Part shown: positions 26,660 to 35,518 of the stretch, one piece after another | Position numbering within the stretch: position 1 is the stretch's first letter | Layout: every line of letters starts with the position of its first letter | Source: Chlorogloeopsis sp. ULAP01 | GTDB lineage: Bacteria; Cyanobacteriota; Cyanobacteriia; Cyanobacteriales; Nostocaceae | Assembly: GCF_030381805.1 (NCBI RefSeq) | Contig: NZ_JAUDRH010000001.1 | Coordinates: forward strand, 434,001 to 498,000 | Direction: 5' to 3' | Length of the DNA stretch: 64,000 nucleotides | The notes under the pieces: generated by a model | What the model saw: only the letters and a program-made list of their open reading frames with translations | Database searches by the model: none | Told to the model about the DNA's origin: nothing | Made by a program: the position numbers and the translations under genes

Positions 26660-29005
26660 TTAAAGAATTGTACTAACTTTATTTATGACTGACATTTCAC
26701 GAATACGCCAACCGTTCCCTTGACGAACCAAACTATACCTAACTCGCACTGTTTCGTTGTAAGACTTGCGTTGATTTATTTGACCATTTTCATAAAATTG
26801 GGCTGCTTCAGTCACAGAAGCTTGAACAGCAGCATAATTCTTATCGGTTGGACTAGTTTCTAAAGATTCCACTTTCAGCCGATGTTCATACTTGCGATAG
26901 CGATTTTCTGCTTGTTCCTGTTGAGCAACTTGCTGCCATTGAGACAGAGCCGAACCTACTAAAATTTCTTTTAAACTATCAATTTCATGATTTGGCCCCA
27001 AGGCGGCAGCTTTAGTTGACAACCAACTTTGAATCACTTCTCGTGCCGTGACTTCTGTCAAAGGGCCTTCTGGAAATATTGTCTTACTATTACGATCTGG
27101 AATAGGTAGAATAGGCTCATTCAGTTGTAAGACCAATTGTTCACCTTGTAAAGTAGGCGCTGGTGACAATAGATTATGCAACCATCCCAAAGCTGTTGAA
27201 ATCAAAAGCCATAAAACTACTATTCCTGTCACACCAATCAAAACCATCCACATCAACCGCGTTTTTGCTTTTGCACTAACAGCAAAATACCGCCGCCGAC
27301 GCCCAGTTATTGGACGTTGATCTGAAGTACGTCCTCCTGGGCTAGCATATGGACTGCGTCTGCGCTTGACTGGAGGTTGCGATCGCCGATATGCAACAGA
27401 TGGCTCTGCACCGTTTACGTAATAGTTAGCGCCTCTGAGGTTACGATCGCTATTCTCGGAGGGTAGTACGGGCATTTCTAAATTTGTACCCTCAGATCCA
27501 GCATCAGTAGATGATGCCGAAAATTGAGATGACGAGTATTGTGAATAACTTGGTCTATTGTATGGTGTTTGCGGAACTCTTGGTTCAGTTCTTCCATCCT
27601 GAGGAAATCGGCGATGAACTACATTAGGGTTACTGCGGTAATTCTGACGAGGTGCCTGTGGCTGGGAAACAGATGGCGGGTTAATGCCAATTTCTTCACC
27701 ATTTGTTTGTGCATCTGTTGGTAGTTGCTCTAAATATGCTTGAACGCGGCGATCGGCAAAATAATCTTTGAGAGAAGCTCGCTCTTGTACTAAATCACAG
27801 AAGTGGGGAAACACTTCGTTTTGCAACCAATTCTCACTGTATAAACACAGCCCTGGTAATAAGTCTGGAGAGTTGAGAGAATGTTCTCGAATAAAAGCCA
27901 GGGCTTCATACTCCTGACTTAGTTCTAAGGCACGGGTGGCTTCTTCGGTTTGTCCTAGTAATAAAGCACACAGTGACTGTTCTAAATGCACGTCTTGGCG
28001 CTTGCCCAAACGCACTAGCATTTGCTTGGCTTGACGAATCAAAGCCGGTTGACGTTGAGTAAATCCACGTGCTACTAGAGCATAAATAGCTAAGTATGTG
28101 GCGACGGCAGAGGGACGCTTGCTTTCTGCTTCAAATAACTTGTGTTGTTCAGCAACCGTTAAGTAATTACGCAGTTGCTGGATAAAGCGCAAAAAGTCAT
28201 CTACACTGAGACCAGATCGGTCGTCGCCTGTGCCATCAACACCGCCACGCTCATCTAAAATTTCTTGTAATAGTTGTAACCCTTGACTGCGTTCAGCACC
28301 TTTTTCTTTCGGCAGCGCCACTAACTCTAAAATTCGATATGGTCGTAGTCTGTATAAATCAGACTGAATTTCAGCCCGAACATTGGAAAATAAACCTTCC
28401 CGCGCCAATAACTCATCACCAGTTTCTAAGGAAACGGCAGCATTTTCGTAATGTCCTTGTTGCCATTGTTCTCGACCAACCTCTAGGCAGGCAAGAGCAA
28501 TGGTAAGAACAATGTCTGCCCTTTCAGTTGTGACTTCACCGAATTCGTCAGTTTCTGAAGTGGAGCCGACTCTCAAAAATGTACCGTTTTTATTGACTAG
28601 GTATGGATGACCTAGTTTAAGTACAAGTTCATATTCTCCTAACTCTTGCAGCAGTAGTAAAGCACCGACAAATTCTTCTGGGTTGATTTCGATGCTGAGA
28701 TTTTGGGAGTCAAGATTGCCATTACTATTAAAGGCACGGTTCTCTACTGCTACGGCTGCATTGCGATCGCTTTCCGAACCGTAGGCATGGGCAAGATAAA
28801 TTTGATCGTAGGCTTTTCGCTCTTTTGGATCTGATAAAACCACGTAAGCCTCTTCAATTAGTTGTTTGCGAGAGTTAATTGCTGCCTGGGAATATTCGCG
28901 TCTTGGCAGTTGCACCATGCGATCGCTGTATGCCTGCCGCAATTGCTCTTCACTTGCCGCCAAAGGTAGCCCTAAAATTCGGTAGTAATCTAGCGGAATT
29001 CGCAC
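26660..29005 (-). CDS. ftn2: Cell division protein Ftn2/ZipN (ARC6 homologue)
   Basis: A 781-residue membrane-linked divisome protein; in cyanobacteria this family binds FtsZ and helps assemble the Z-ring, and ARC6 is the plastid version. N-terminal J-like domain (IPLDYYRILGLPLAASEEQL) without the HPD tripeptide, as usual for the family. A long alpha-helical central part (LLLLQELGEYELVLKLG) is followed by a Ser/Pro/Arg-rich linker, one transmembrane helix (MWMVLIGVTGIVVLWLLIS) and a C-terminal ARC6-like IMS (DUF4101) domain ending in RQGNGWRIREMSV. The start is GTG at 29005; AGGGGA about 11 nt upstream, within the end of the preceding small ORF, supports it and suggests translational coupling. 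Confidence 0.93.
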   Translation of the reverse strand: MRIPLDYYRILGLPLAASEEQLRQAYSDRMVQLPRREYSQAAINSRKQLIEEAYVVLSDPKERKAYDQIYLAHAYGSESDRNAAVAVENRAFNSNGNLDSQNLSIEINPEEFVGALLLLQELGEYELVLKLGHPYLVNKNGTFLRVGSTSETDEFGEVTTERADIVLTIALACLEVGREQWQQGHYENAAVSLETGDELLAREGLFSNVRAEIQSDLYRLRPYRILELVALPKEKGAERSQGLQLLQEILDERGGVDGTGDDRSGLSVDDFLRFIQQLRNYLTVAEQHKLFEAESKRPSAVATYLAIYALVARGFTQRQPALIRQAKQMLVRLGKRQDVHLEQSLCALLLGQTEEATRALELSQEYEALAFIREHSLNSPDLLPGLCLYSENWLQNEVFPHFCDLVQERASLKDYFADRRVQAYLEQLPTDAQTNGEEIGINPPSVSQPQAPRQNYRSNPNVVHRRFPQDGRTEPRVPQTPYNRPSYSQYSSSQFSASSTDAGSEGTNLEMPVLPSENSDRNLRGANYYVNGAEPSVAYRRSQPPVKRRRSPYASPGGRTSDQRPITGRRRRYFAVSAKAKTRLMWMVLIGVTGIVVLWLLISTALGWLHNLLSPAPTLQGEQLVLQLNEPILPIPDRNSKTIFPEGPLTEVTAREVIQSWLSTKAAALGPNHEIDSLKEILVGSALSQWQQVAQQEQAENRYRKYEHRLKVESLETSPTDKNYAAVQASVTEAAQFYENGQINQRKSYNETVRVRYSLVRQGNGWRIREMSVINKVSTIL

Positions 29006-29008
29006 AGC

Positions 29009-29323
29009 TTAACTTCCCCTGCAGCTTGATCGACGTAATTCTCCTAGAGAATTCCAGGTATGTAAAACCGTGCCACAATAATAACCGATTGGTTTTACAC
29101 TACAAGTGTGTTTTGCAACAAGTTCACCTAAGTCTGTCCAGCCCTTCTTGTGGCAATGCCAATCATGTTGTGCTAACAGAAACTTAAGATTGTTTTCCTG
29201 CCAGAATATACGGTTTGACCGTTTCTGCAAATCAATCAGAGGAACTTGTTCCAGCATCCAGTCACAGAAGCACCATGTTTGTATAGATTTGCTGCTGCTG
29301 GTGAGCGACCCGAAGTATAACAT
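29009..29323 (-). CDS. Small hypothetical protein upstream of ftn2
   Basis: 104 codons directly before ftn2: its TAA is 3 nt from the ftn2 GTG, and the ftn2 ribosome binding site lies in its last codons. No signal peptide or transmembrane segment; Cys- and Trp-rich (WCFCDWMLEQVP, HDWHCHKKGWTDLGELVAKH). I do not recognise the family. The coupling geometry and protein-like composition argue for a real gene, but it could be chance open frame. Confidence 0.45.
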   Translation of the reverse strand: MLYFGSLTSSSKSIQTWCFCDWMLEQVPLIDLQKRSNRIFWQENNLKFLLAQHDWHCHKKGWTDLGELVAKHTCSVKPIGYYCGTVLHTWNSLGELRRSSCRGS

Positions 29324-29576
29324 AATTATATTGTTATGACAATTAGTTAATAGAAAAATATGGACATAATTAGGTTATATTTTTTATCTGTTAATGAATA
29401 TGCAGAAAGCAAGTTATCCTGATTGGTATTGTAGGGTCTAAGGTGGTTATCTTACCCTTCAAGACACAAGATAAAACAGTATGCACTCAATAGCTTGATA
29501 TTGTTGATTCTTTGTAAGAATACAACTTATCTAAAATGGTAACTTTAAGTGTTACTACGGGGATAGTAAAAAAATA

Positions 29577-30611
29577 ATGGTTCAAGAACGCACTTTACCC
29601 AAATTTGACGTCACTACCGCGCAAATCAAAAAAGAAGAAGGGTTGCGGTTGTACAAAGATATGGTTTTAGGGCGCACCTTTGAAGACAAGTGTGCTGAAA
29701 TGTACTATAGGGGCAAAATGTTTGGTTTTGTCCACCTTTACAACGGTCAAGAAGCAGTCTCTACTGGGATAATTCAAGGGGCGATGCGACCTGGAGAAGA
29801 CTTTGTTTGCAGCACCTACCGCGATCACGTACATGCTTTAAGTGCGGGAGTACCAGCAAAAGAAGTCATGGCAGAACTCTTTGGAAAAGCCACGGGTTGT
29901 AGCAAAGGACGTGGCGGTTCCATGCATATGTTTTCTGCTGAACATCGTTTGCTAGGTGGCTATGCTTTCGTAGCTGAAGGTATTCCCGTCGCAGCAGGGG
30001 CAGCATTTCAAAGTAAATACCGCCGTGAAGTTCTAGGCGATCCAAATGCTGATCAAGTTACAGCTTGCTTTTTTGGCGATGGCGCTTGCAACAATGGTCA
30101 ATTTTTTGAAACGTTAAACATGGCAGCGCTGTGGAAATTGCCTGTCATTTTTGTAGTTGAGAATAATAAGTGGGCTATTGGTATGGCTCACGAGCGAGCA
30201 ACTTCCGATCCAGAAATTTACAAAAAAGCCAGCGTATTTAATATGGTGGGTGTGGAAGTAGACGGCATGGATGTCATGGCGGTGCGTGCAGTCGCTCAAG
30301 AGGCTGTCGCCCGTGCTCGTGCAGGTGAAGGGCCAACATTAATTGAAGCACTTACCTATCGTTTTCGGGGTCACTCTTTAGCCGATCCGGATGAACTGCG
30401 TAGCAAAACCGAAAAAGAATATTGGTTTGCCCGCGATCCAATCAAAAAATTTGCTGCTTATCTAACAGAACAAAATCTGGCAACAGATCAAGAATTAAAA
30501 CAGATAGATCGTCAAATTCAACAAGAAATTGACGAAGCAGTCAAGTTCGCCGAAACTAGTCCCGAACCTAGCCCTAGCGAATTGTATCGCTACATATTTG
30601 CTGAAGACTAG
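29577..30611 (+). CDS. pdhA: Pyruvate dehydrogenase E1 component, alpha subunit
   Basis: 344 residues. With E1 beta it forms the thiamine-diphosphate enzyme that decarboxylates pyruvate and passes the acetyl unit to lipoyl-E2. Visible: YRGKMFGFVHLYNGQEA, the substrate/cofactor loop GGSMHMF, the TPP-binding motif from Gly167-Asp168-Gly169 to Asn196-Asn197, and the phosphorylation-loop-like region RFRGHSLADPDELR. Length fits plastid/cyanobacterial E1 alpha. The beta subunit is not adjacent, as usual in cyanobacteria. It stands alone; the 250 bp upstream probably hold its promoter, though I cannot pick boxes with confidence. Confidence 0.96.
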   Translation: MVQERTLPKFDVTTAQIKKEEGLRLYKDMVLGRTFEDKCAEMYYRGKMFGFVHLYNGQEAVSTGIIQGAMRPGEDFVCSTYRDHVHALSAGVPAKEVMAELFGKATGCSKGRGGSMHMFSAEHRLLGGYAFVAEGIPVAAGAAFQSKYRREVLGDPNADQVTACFFGDGACNNGQFFETLNMAALWKLPVIFVVENNKWAIGMAHERATSDPEIYKKASVFNMVGVEVDGMDVMAVRAVAQEAVARARAGEGPTLIEALTYRFRGHSLADPDELRSKTEKEYWFARDPIKKFAAYLTEQNLATDQELKQIDRQIQQEIDEAVKFAETSPEPSPSELYRYIFAED

Positions 30612-30614
30612 TAG

Positions 30615-30690
30615 AAATTATGAATTATGGATTATGAATGCTAGAGAATTTCATAATTCATAATTCATCATTTATCATTCATCATTCAAA
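30615..30690. repeat. AT-rich ATTCAT/ATGAAT repeat between pdhA and the epimerase gene
   Basis: Repeated TTATGAATTATGGATTATGA and TTCATAATTCATAATTCATC units form an imperfect palindrome. The same wording recurs as the hairpin at 57398-57432. The frame of the next gene runs through it, giving an artificial N-terminus. Confidence 0.75.
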
Positions 30691-30694
30691 AGTC

Positions 30695-31564
30695 GTGTTT
30701 GATATATCACTAGAACAGAGACAATATTTAACTTTTATTCTGTGCGATCGCACCACCAACTCTCTGCTAGAAGTTGTACCAGAACGTGGCGGTATCATCA
30801 CTCGCTGGTGCGTCCAAGGGCAAGAAATTCTCTATCTGGATCGGGAACGCTTTGCCAACCCGGAATTAAGTGTGCGTGGTGGCATTCCAATCCTATTTCC
30901 AATCTGTGGAAATCTACCAGATAACACTTACACTTATCACGGCAAGCAGTATACCCTGAAACAACATGGCTTTGCCCGCGATTTGTCTTGGCAAGCTTTT
31001 GGTTCAATTTCTGAACAAGGAGTTTCCCTTCAAGCTAGTCTCCATTCGAGTGAGCAGACACAGGCAGTTTATCCTTTTGACTTTGGGCTGACTTTTACTT
31101 ACCAGATGAAAGGAAATAGCTTGACAATTTACCAGCACTACACAAACAAATCATCTCAACCAATGCCCTTCAGTGCAGGGTTCCATCCTTACTTTTTGAC
31201 TACAGACAAAACTCAGCTAGAGTTTGAAATTCCCTCTACCGAGTACCAAAACCAGATTACAAAAAAAATTCATGCATCTGACGGTAACTTTGATTTCAAC
31301 CGCGATGAAATCGACGTGGCATTTAAACAAATCAAGCGTAAATCGGCTACTGTCACCGACAACAGCCGGAAGTTGAAATTAACTCTCGACTACGACGATT
31401 TCTTCTCTACCTTAGTGTTTTGGACAGTCAAAGGCAAAGACTTTTATTGCCTCGAACCTTGGAGCGCTCCCCGCAACGCCATCAATACAGGTGAAATGCT
31501 GACAGTGCTAGAACCAGGGGCTAGTCACTCAGCAATGATTCGCCTCAAAGTAAATTTTTTCTAA
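30695..31564 (+). CDS. Aldose 1-epimerase family protein (galactose mutarotase-like)
   Basis: About 289 residues with the mutarotase beta-sandwich fold: ERGGIITRWCVQGQEILYLD near the start, GGIPILFPICGNLPDN, HGFARDLSW (conserved His), FSAGFHPYFL and CLEPWSAPRNAINTGE with the catalytic-type Glu. It resembles the hexose-phosphate mutarotase-like subgroup. The frame extends up to an ATG at 30638, but those 19 codons lie in an AT-rich intergenic repeat. I prefer GTG 30695 (VFDISLEQRQ), although no clear ribosome binding site precedes it. It follows pdhA by 84 nt; no shared pathway is obvious. The sugar substrate is unknown. Confidence 0.88.
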   Translation: MFDISLEQRQYLTFILCDRTTNSLLEVVPERGGIITRWCVQGQEILYLDRERFANPELSVRGGIPILFPICGNLPDNTYTYHGKQYTLKQHGFARDLSWQAFGSISEQGVSLQASLHSSEQTQAVYPFDFGLTFTYQMKGNSLTIYQHYTNKSSQPMPFSAGFHPYFLTTDKTQLEFEIPSTEYQNQITKKIHASDGNFDFNRDEIDVAFKQIKRKSATVTDNSRKLKLTLDYDDFFSTLVFWTVKGKDFYCLEPWSAPRNAINTGEMLTVLEPGASHSAMIRLKVNFF

Positions 31565-31625
31565 CCCCTTTACAAATCTACAGAAGTTTATGATATAGTA
31601 GTGAAGTTGCAAATTAGTGCTAAAC

Positions 31626-31697
31626 GGGTCGCTAACTCAAAGGTAGAGTACTCGGCTTTTAACCGATTAGTTCTGGGTTCGAATCCCAGGCGACCCA
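31626..31697 (+). tRNA. trnK: tRNA-Lys (UUU)
   Basis: A 72-nt cloverleaf. The acceptor stem GGGTCGC pairs with GCGACCC, followed by discriminator A. The anticodon stem TCGG/CCGA carries loop CTTTTAA with anticodon TTT. The T arm is CTGGG-TTCGAAT-CCCAG. No encoded CCA. Confidence 0.96.
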
Positions 31698-31905
31698 TAT
31701 AAAGAAACTAAACAAACCAAACCAAAATTATAATTTGTACCTTTTGAACTATGGCCTGAGAAACTATGGCGTAAACTTTTTAAACATAAACACCCATCAC
31801 TAGTTATAATTTCCTATAAGCTCACAATAATTTAAGATTGGCGTAATATTTGTTTACGCTGTATATCGAAACGAATAGCTGACAACCACAATAGGAGGAC
31901 TATCT

Positions 31906-32985
31906 ATGGCGCTCGTGCCTATGCGGCTGCTGTTGGATCACGCGGCAGAAAACGATTACGGCATCCCCGCTTTCAACGTCAACAACATGGAGCAGATTCA
32001 GTCAATCATGCTAGCTGCCCATGAAACAGATAGCCCCGTAATTTTGCAAGCTTCTCGTGGCGCTCGCAAGTACGCTGGCGAAAACTTCTTGCGTCACCTG
32101 ATTTTGGCAGCGGTGGAAACCTATCCTCATCTTCCCATTGCCATGCACCAAGACCATGGTAATGAACCTGCTACCTGCTACTCTGCTATCAAAAACGGCT
32201 TTACCAGCGTGATGATGGATGGTTCGCTGGAAGCTGATGCTAAAACCCCCGCTAGCTACGAGTACAACGTCAATGTTACTCGCGAAGTGGTAAAAGTGGC
32301 TCACGCATTGGGCGTCAGTGTCGAAGGCGAACTCGGTTGCTTGGGTTCTCTAGAAACTGGTATGGGTGACAAAGAAGATGGTCACGGTTTTGAAGGTAAG
32401 CTTTCTCATGACCAGTTACTAACCGATCCAGACCAAGCGGTAGACTTTGTAGAACAAACTCAAGTAGATGCTTTGGCTGTTGCTATTGGCACTAGCCACG
32501 GTGCTTACAAATTTACCCGCAAACCAACTGGGGAAATTTTGGCAATCAGCCGCATTGAAGAAATTCACCGTCGTCTGCCCAACACCCACTTGGTAATGCA
32601 CGGTTCTTCCTCCGTACCAGAAGATTTGATTGCTCTGATTAACCAGTACGGTGGTACCATTCCCGAAACCTATGGTGTACCTGTGGAAGAAATCCAAAAA
32701 GGTATCAAGAGCGGTGTGCGCAAGGTAAATATTGATACTGACAACCGTTTGGCGATTACTGCGGCTGTAAGGGAAGCTTTGGCAGCTAACTCTAAAGAGT
32801 TTGACCCTCGTCACTTCCTCAAGCCTTCCATTAAATATATGCAGAAGGTTTGTGCCGACCGCTACCAGCAATTTGGTACTGCTGGTAATGCTAGCAAAAT
32901 TAAGCAAGTTTCTTTGGAAGAATTTGCTGCTAAGTATGCTAAAGGCGAACTCAACGCTGCTATTAAGAAAACTGTTGCTCTGTAA
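31906..32985 (+). CDS. fbaA: Fructose-1,6-bisphosphate aldolase, class II
   Basis: A 359-residue Zn2+-dependent aldolase joining DHAP with G3P (and with erythrose-4-P to sedoheptulose bisphosphate) in the Calvin cycle, and working in glycolysis/gluconeogenesis. Class II landmarks: YGIPAFNVNNMEQ, MHQDHGN with the zinc/active-site His-Asp-His, VEGELGCLG, TSHGAYKF (zinc His), MHGSSSVPE and VNIDTDNR. The start is well supported by AGGAGG 8 nt before the ATG. A strong terminator follows. It lies 208 nt after tRNA-Lys on the same strand. Length and sequence fit the cyanobacterial CbbA/FbaA type. Confidence 0.97.
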   Translation: MALVPMRLLLDHAAENDYGIPAFNVNNMEQIQSIMLAAHETDSPVILQASRGARKYAGENFLRHLILAAVETYPHLPIAMHQDHGNEPATCYSAIKNGFTSVMMDGSLEADAKTPASYEYNVNVTREVVKVAHALGVSVEGELGCLGSLETGMGDKEDGHGFEGKLSHDQLLTDPDQAVDFVEQTQVDALAVAIGTSHGAYKFTRKPTGEILAISRIEEIHRRLPNTHLVMHGSSSVPEDLIALINQYGGTIPETYGVPVEEIQKGIKSGVRKVNIDTDNRLAITAAVREALAANSKEFDPRHFLKPSIKYMQKVCADRYQQFGTAGNASKIKQVSLEEFAAKYAKGELNAAIKKTVAL

Positions 32986-32996
32986 CTTAGGAAAAT

Positions 32997-33033
32997 AAAT
33001 AGGGATATTCTTATAGCTATGTCCCTATTTTTC
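32997..33033 (+). terminator. Rho-independent terminator after the aldolase gene
   Basis: Stem AAATAGGGA / TCCCTATTT with a loop of about 15 nt, followed by a T-rich run (ATTTTTC), 12 nt after the stop. Confidence 0.85.
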
Positions 33034-33094
33034 TAGAATTTTTCATCACTCGTTTATTCAGCCGGGAAGCGTTTATGCTTCTCGGTTGTTTGTT

Positions 33095-33571
33095 TTATGT
33101 CACTGTAAGTATGGTTCTCATCCCAGCTTGAAAGTGTCCTGGTATATTACAAACTATCAAATATTTACCAGGAGTTAAGTTGACTTTGAGTGTTTTGGTT
33201 GTATCACTTTTAAGTTCATCTGCTTCTATCTCAGCAATTTTTTTACCTGCTTTATCTATATCTAAGCGATCGCCATTTGTGAGTGGCAATTTATCGATTG
33301 GTAAGTCAGTCTTGATGAGTTCCATTTCGTGTGCCAATCTACCTTCATTCGTAACCACAAATTCTACATCTCCAGCTGGAACATTTGATTTTGATAGCTG
33401 GAATGCCATTTCCTTGACGGTTACTTGAACTGTATTGACACCAGATGCAGGCGCGACTACACCTGGAGAGTTAGTAGTTGCTTGCTGTGGCGGATTATTT
33501 GTACTGCATCCCCAGCACAGTAATAGCGATGCGATCGCCATTAAGCAAAATTTCCAAATTCGCTTGTTCAA
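33095..33571 (-). CDS. Cupredoxin-domain lipoprotein (type I copper)
   Basis: A 158-residue exported protein. The signal peptide ends in the lipobox LLLCWGC, so it is probably lipid-anchored in the periplasm or thylakoid lumen. After a low-complexity linker the cupredoxin fold carries a complete type I copper set: His in RLAHEME, then Cys, His and Met in CNIPGHFQAGM. It should bind one copper ion and carry one electron, or act in copper handling. It is related to plastocyanin/nitrite-reductase cupredoxins but is not plastocyanin. It converges with the aldolase gene. Partner unknown. Confidence 0.9.
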   Translation of the reverse strand: MNKRIWKFCLMAIASLLLCWGCSTNNPPQQATTNSPGVVAPASGVNTVQVTVKEMAFQLSKSNVPAGDVEFVVTNEGRLAHEMELIKTDLPIDKLPLTNGDRLDIDKAGKKIAEIEADELKSDTTKTLKVNLTPGKYLIVCNIPGHFQAGMRTILTVT

Positions 33572-33804
33572 TTATTTATACCTACTGCTGTAAAAGGGAA
33601 CTCTTATCAGAGAACAGGGAGTTTGTGAGGGGGACATCCCAACTCTCTACTTGCAACAAGCGCGAAGATGGGATTTTAAACCCCCGTAGAGGAATAGATA
33701 AAATTAATTTTGTTTGATATTTTGTATTTTGAAGATAAAAAGCGAAAAAATTTAGTGATGGTTCTAATTTTTTTACAATTGAAAGCTAATATTACTAACA
33801 TATA

Positions 33805-33828
33805 AGAGACGCGATCACTCGCGTCTCT
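33805..33828. repeat. Palindromic repeat AGAGACGCGA-TCAC-TCGCGTCTCT
   Basis: Perfect 10-bp inverted repeat with a TCAC loop, between two - strand genes and 40 nt beyond the stop of the nitrilase gene. It could work as a terminator but lacks a clear T-run. It belongs with similar hairpins at 15507, 57338 and 63454. Confidence 0.85.
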
Positions 33829-33867
33829 ATAAGTACTTATTATCTGTTCCCTGTTAAGAGTTCCCTT

Positions 33868-34683
33868 TTAATGGAAGACTCGATGTTGGAGAGACGGCAT
33901 TTGACGTCTAACTTGTTCGATGCGCGAAGGATTGATTTCGGCGATCGCAACACCTGGTTTCTCACCCGCATCGGCTAAAATTACTCCCCAAGGATCGATA
34001 ATCATGGCGTGTCCGTGGGTTTGACGGCGATCGTAGTTTAATCCTGTTTGGGCTGGTGCAATCACATAGCAGGTGTTTTCAATTGCACGGGCTTGCAACA
34101 ATACTTGCCAGTGATCTTTACCCGTAAAAGCGGTAAAGGCGGCTGGAACAAACAGAATATCTGCTCCCTTGGATGACATATGACGGTAAACTTCTGGGAA
34201 GCGGACATCATAACAAACCGAAAGTCCGATGTTACCCAATGTTTCACTAGGATAAATAGAAGGCAGCACTTTGCCAGCCATCACAGTAGTGGATTCTCGA
34301 TAGGTATTGCCATCGGGAACATTAACATCAAATAAGTGTACTTTATGGTAGCGCAGTAACTCTTGACCATTGGGAGCGATGAGTAAAGCAGTGTTATAAA
34401 CCTTGCCTGCACCCTCCACAGGAACCGGAAAACCACCGCCCAAGATGGTAATTTGATAACGCTGCGCCATTTTTGTCAAGAAATTTTCCGTTTTTTGAGC
34501 GATCGCCTCCGCTTGAGCAAGTTTGTCCTTTTCTTCTCCCATAAAGGGAAAATTTTCTGGCAAACCAACCAGTTCTGCTCCCTGACGCACGGCTAAATCA
34601 ATTAATTCCTCGGCTTGTGCCAAGTTTTTCTCCAAATCAGGCACACTGGTCATTTGAATAGCGGCAGCTAAATAAGATTTCAT
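33868..34683 (-). CDS. Carbon-nitrogen hydrolase, Nit1/omega-amidase-like
   Basis: A 271-residue cytoplasmic nitrilase-superfamily amidase. The Glu-Lys-Cys triad is visible: Glu in VGLPENFPF, Lys in RYHKVHLFD, Cys in LSVCYDVRFPE. Sequence and size fit the Nit1/NitFhit branch, whose members hydrolyse deaminated glutathione (metabolite repair) or alpha-keto omega-amides; which one cannot be told from sequence alone. It starts with ATG (KSYLAAAIQMTSVP). Monocistronic by spacing. Confidence 0.92.
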   Translation of the reverse strand: MKSYLAAAIQMTSVPDLEKNLAQAEELIDLAVRQGAELVGLPENFPFMGEEKDKLAQAEAIAQKTENFLTKMAQRYQITILGGGFPVPVEGAGKVYNTALLIAPNGQELLRYHKVHLFDVNVPDGNTYRESTTVMAGKVLPSIYPSETLGNIGLSVCYDVRFPEVYRHMSSKGADILFVPAAFTAFTGKDHWQVLLQARAIENTCYVIAPAQTGLNYDRRQTHGHAMIIDPWGVILADAGEKPGVAIAEINPSRIEQVRRQMPSLQHRVFH

Positions 34684-34904
34684 AGAGTTAGCAAATGTTA
34701 TGCGTAATAGATTATCAAATAGTCATTAGTCATGGGTTAATGGTTAGTGGTTGATTGTTCTTCCCCTCTCCTCTGCCCCTGGTGCTCTTGGTGCTTTGTT
34801 GTCCCCTTGTCCCCCCACTTTCCTCTTCATCTTCCTGTGGCAGCTAGAAAATAGGACGAGATTCAGGTTAAGTTGTTAGAAAACCCTGATAGAGCCAATC
34901 TGCT

Positions 34905-35498
34905 GTGGATACGTCTGTTCTCATTAAAACTTTTGTTGCTGTCTTTGTACTTGCGGATGCGATTGGTAATATACCAATACTTTTGGTTTTGACCAAAGGT
35001 ATGGAAGCAGAACAAAGAAACAAAGTGATAGATAAAGCCATTTTAGTGGCAATAGCAGTGCTTTTACTATTCGCCTGTGCTGGTAAATTCATTTTGATTT
35101 ACTTGGATGTCAGTATGGGATCTTTACGAGTAGCTGGAGGATTACTGCTATTATTAATTGCTTTACAAATGCTACAAGGACAATTAGACACTCCAGTGAT
35201 TGACAAAGAGCGTGATGTAGCAATTACTCCTTTAGCATTGCCATTATTAGCTGGGCCTGGCACACTTACATCTGTAATGTTATTAATGTCAGAATCTCCT
35301 AGTCCGCATATTAGTGTAGTAGTGGGAATTATCGTAGCGATGTTCGTTAGTTGGCTAATTTTGCGACAAGCAAACTTTATTGATAATTGGATCGGTGCAG
35401 AAGGTGAAGTAATTATTACTCAACTTTTAGGTTTTTTATTGGCGGCATTGGCAGTGGAAATTGGCAGTACAGGAGTTAAAGAGTTGTTTTTGAGTTAA
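34905..35498 (+). CDS. MarC/UPF0056 family integral membrane protein
   Basis: 197 residues, about six transmembrane helices. Family landmarks: FVAVFVLADAIGNIPILLVL near the N-terminus, RVAGGLLLLLIALQML, ITPLALPLLAGPGTLTSVML and LGFLLAALAVEI. The start is a GTG at 34905. Despite the name there is no firm evidence that the family gives multiple antibiotic resistance; function is unknown. It converges with the gene at 35519. Confidence 0.9.
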   Translation: MDTSVLIKTFVAVFVLADAIGNIPILLVLTKGMEAEQRNKVIDKAILVAIAVLLLFACAGKFILIYLDVSMGSLRVAGGLLLLLIALQMLQGQLDTPVIDKERDVAITPLALPLLAGPGTLTSVMLLMSESPSPHISVVVGIIVAMFVSWLILRQANFIDNWIGAEGEVIITQLLGFLLAALAVEIGSTGVKELFLS

Positions 35499-35518
35499 TA
35501 TTTAAATCCTAAAGATTG

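Noticed and set aside
30638..30694. The upstream ATG as start of the aldose-epimerase gene
   Set aside because: The extra 19 codons are translated AT-rich repeat; a GTG at 30695 matches the expected domain start.
32419..32907. A 162-codon ORF antisense to the aldolase gene
   Set aside because: The sense strand is a highly conserved enzyme; the antisense product has no recognisable features.
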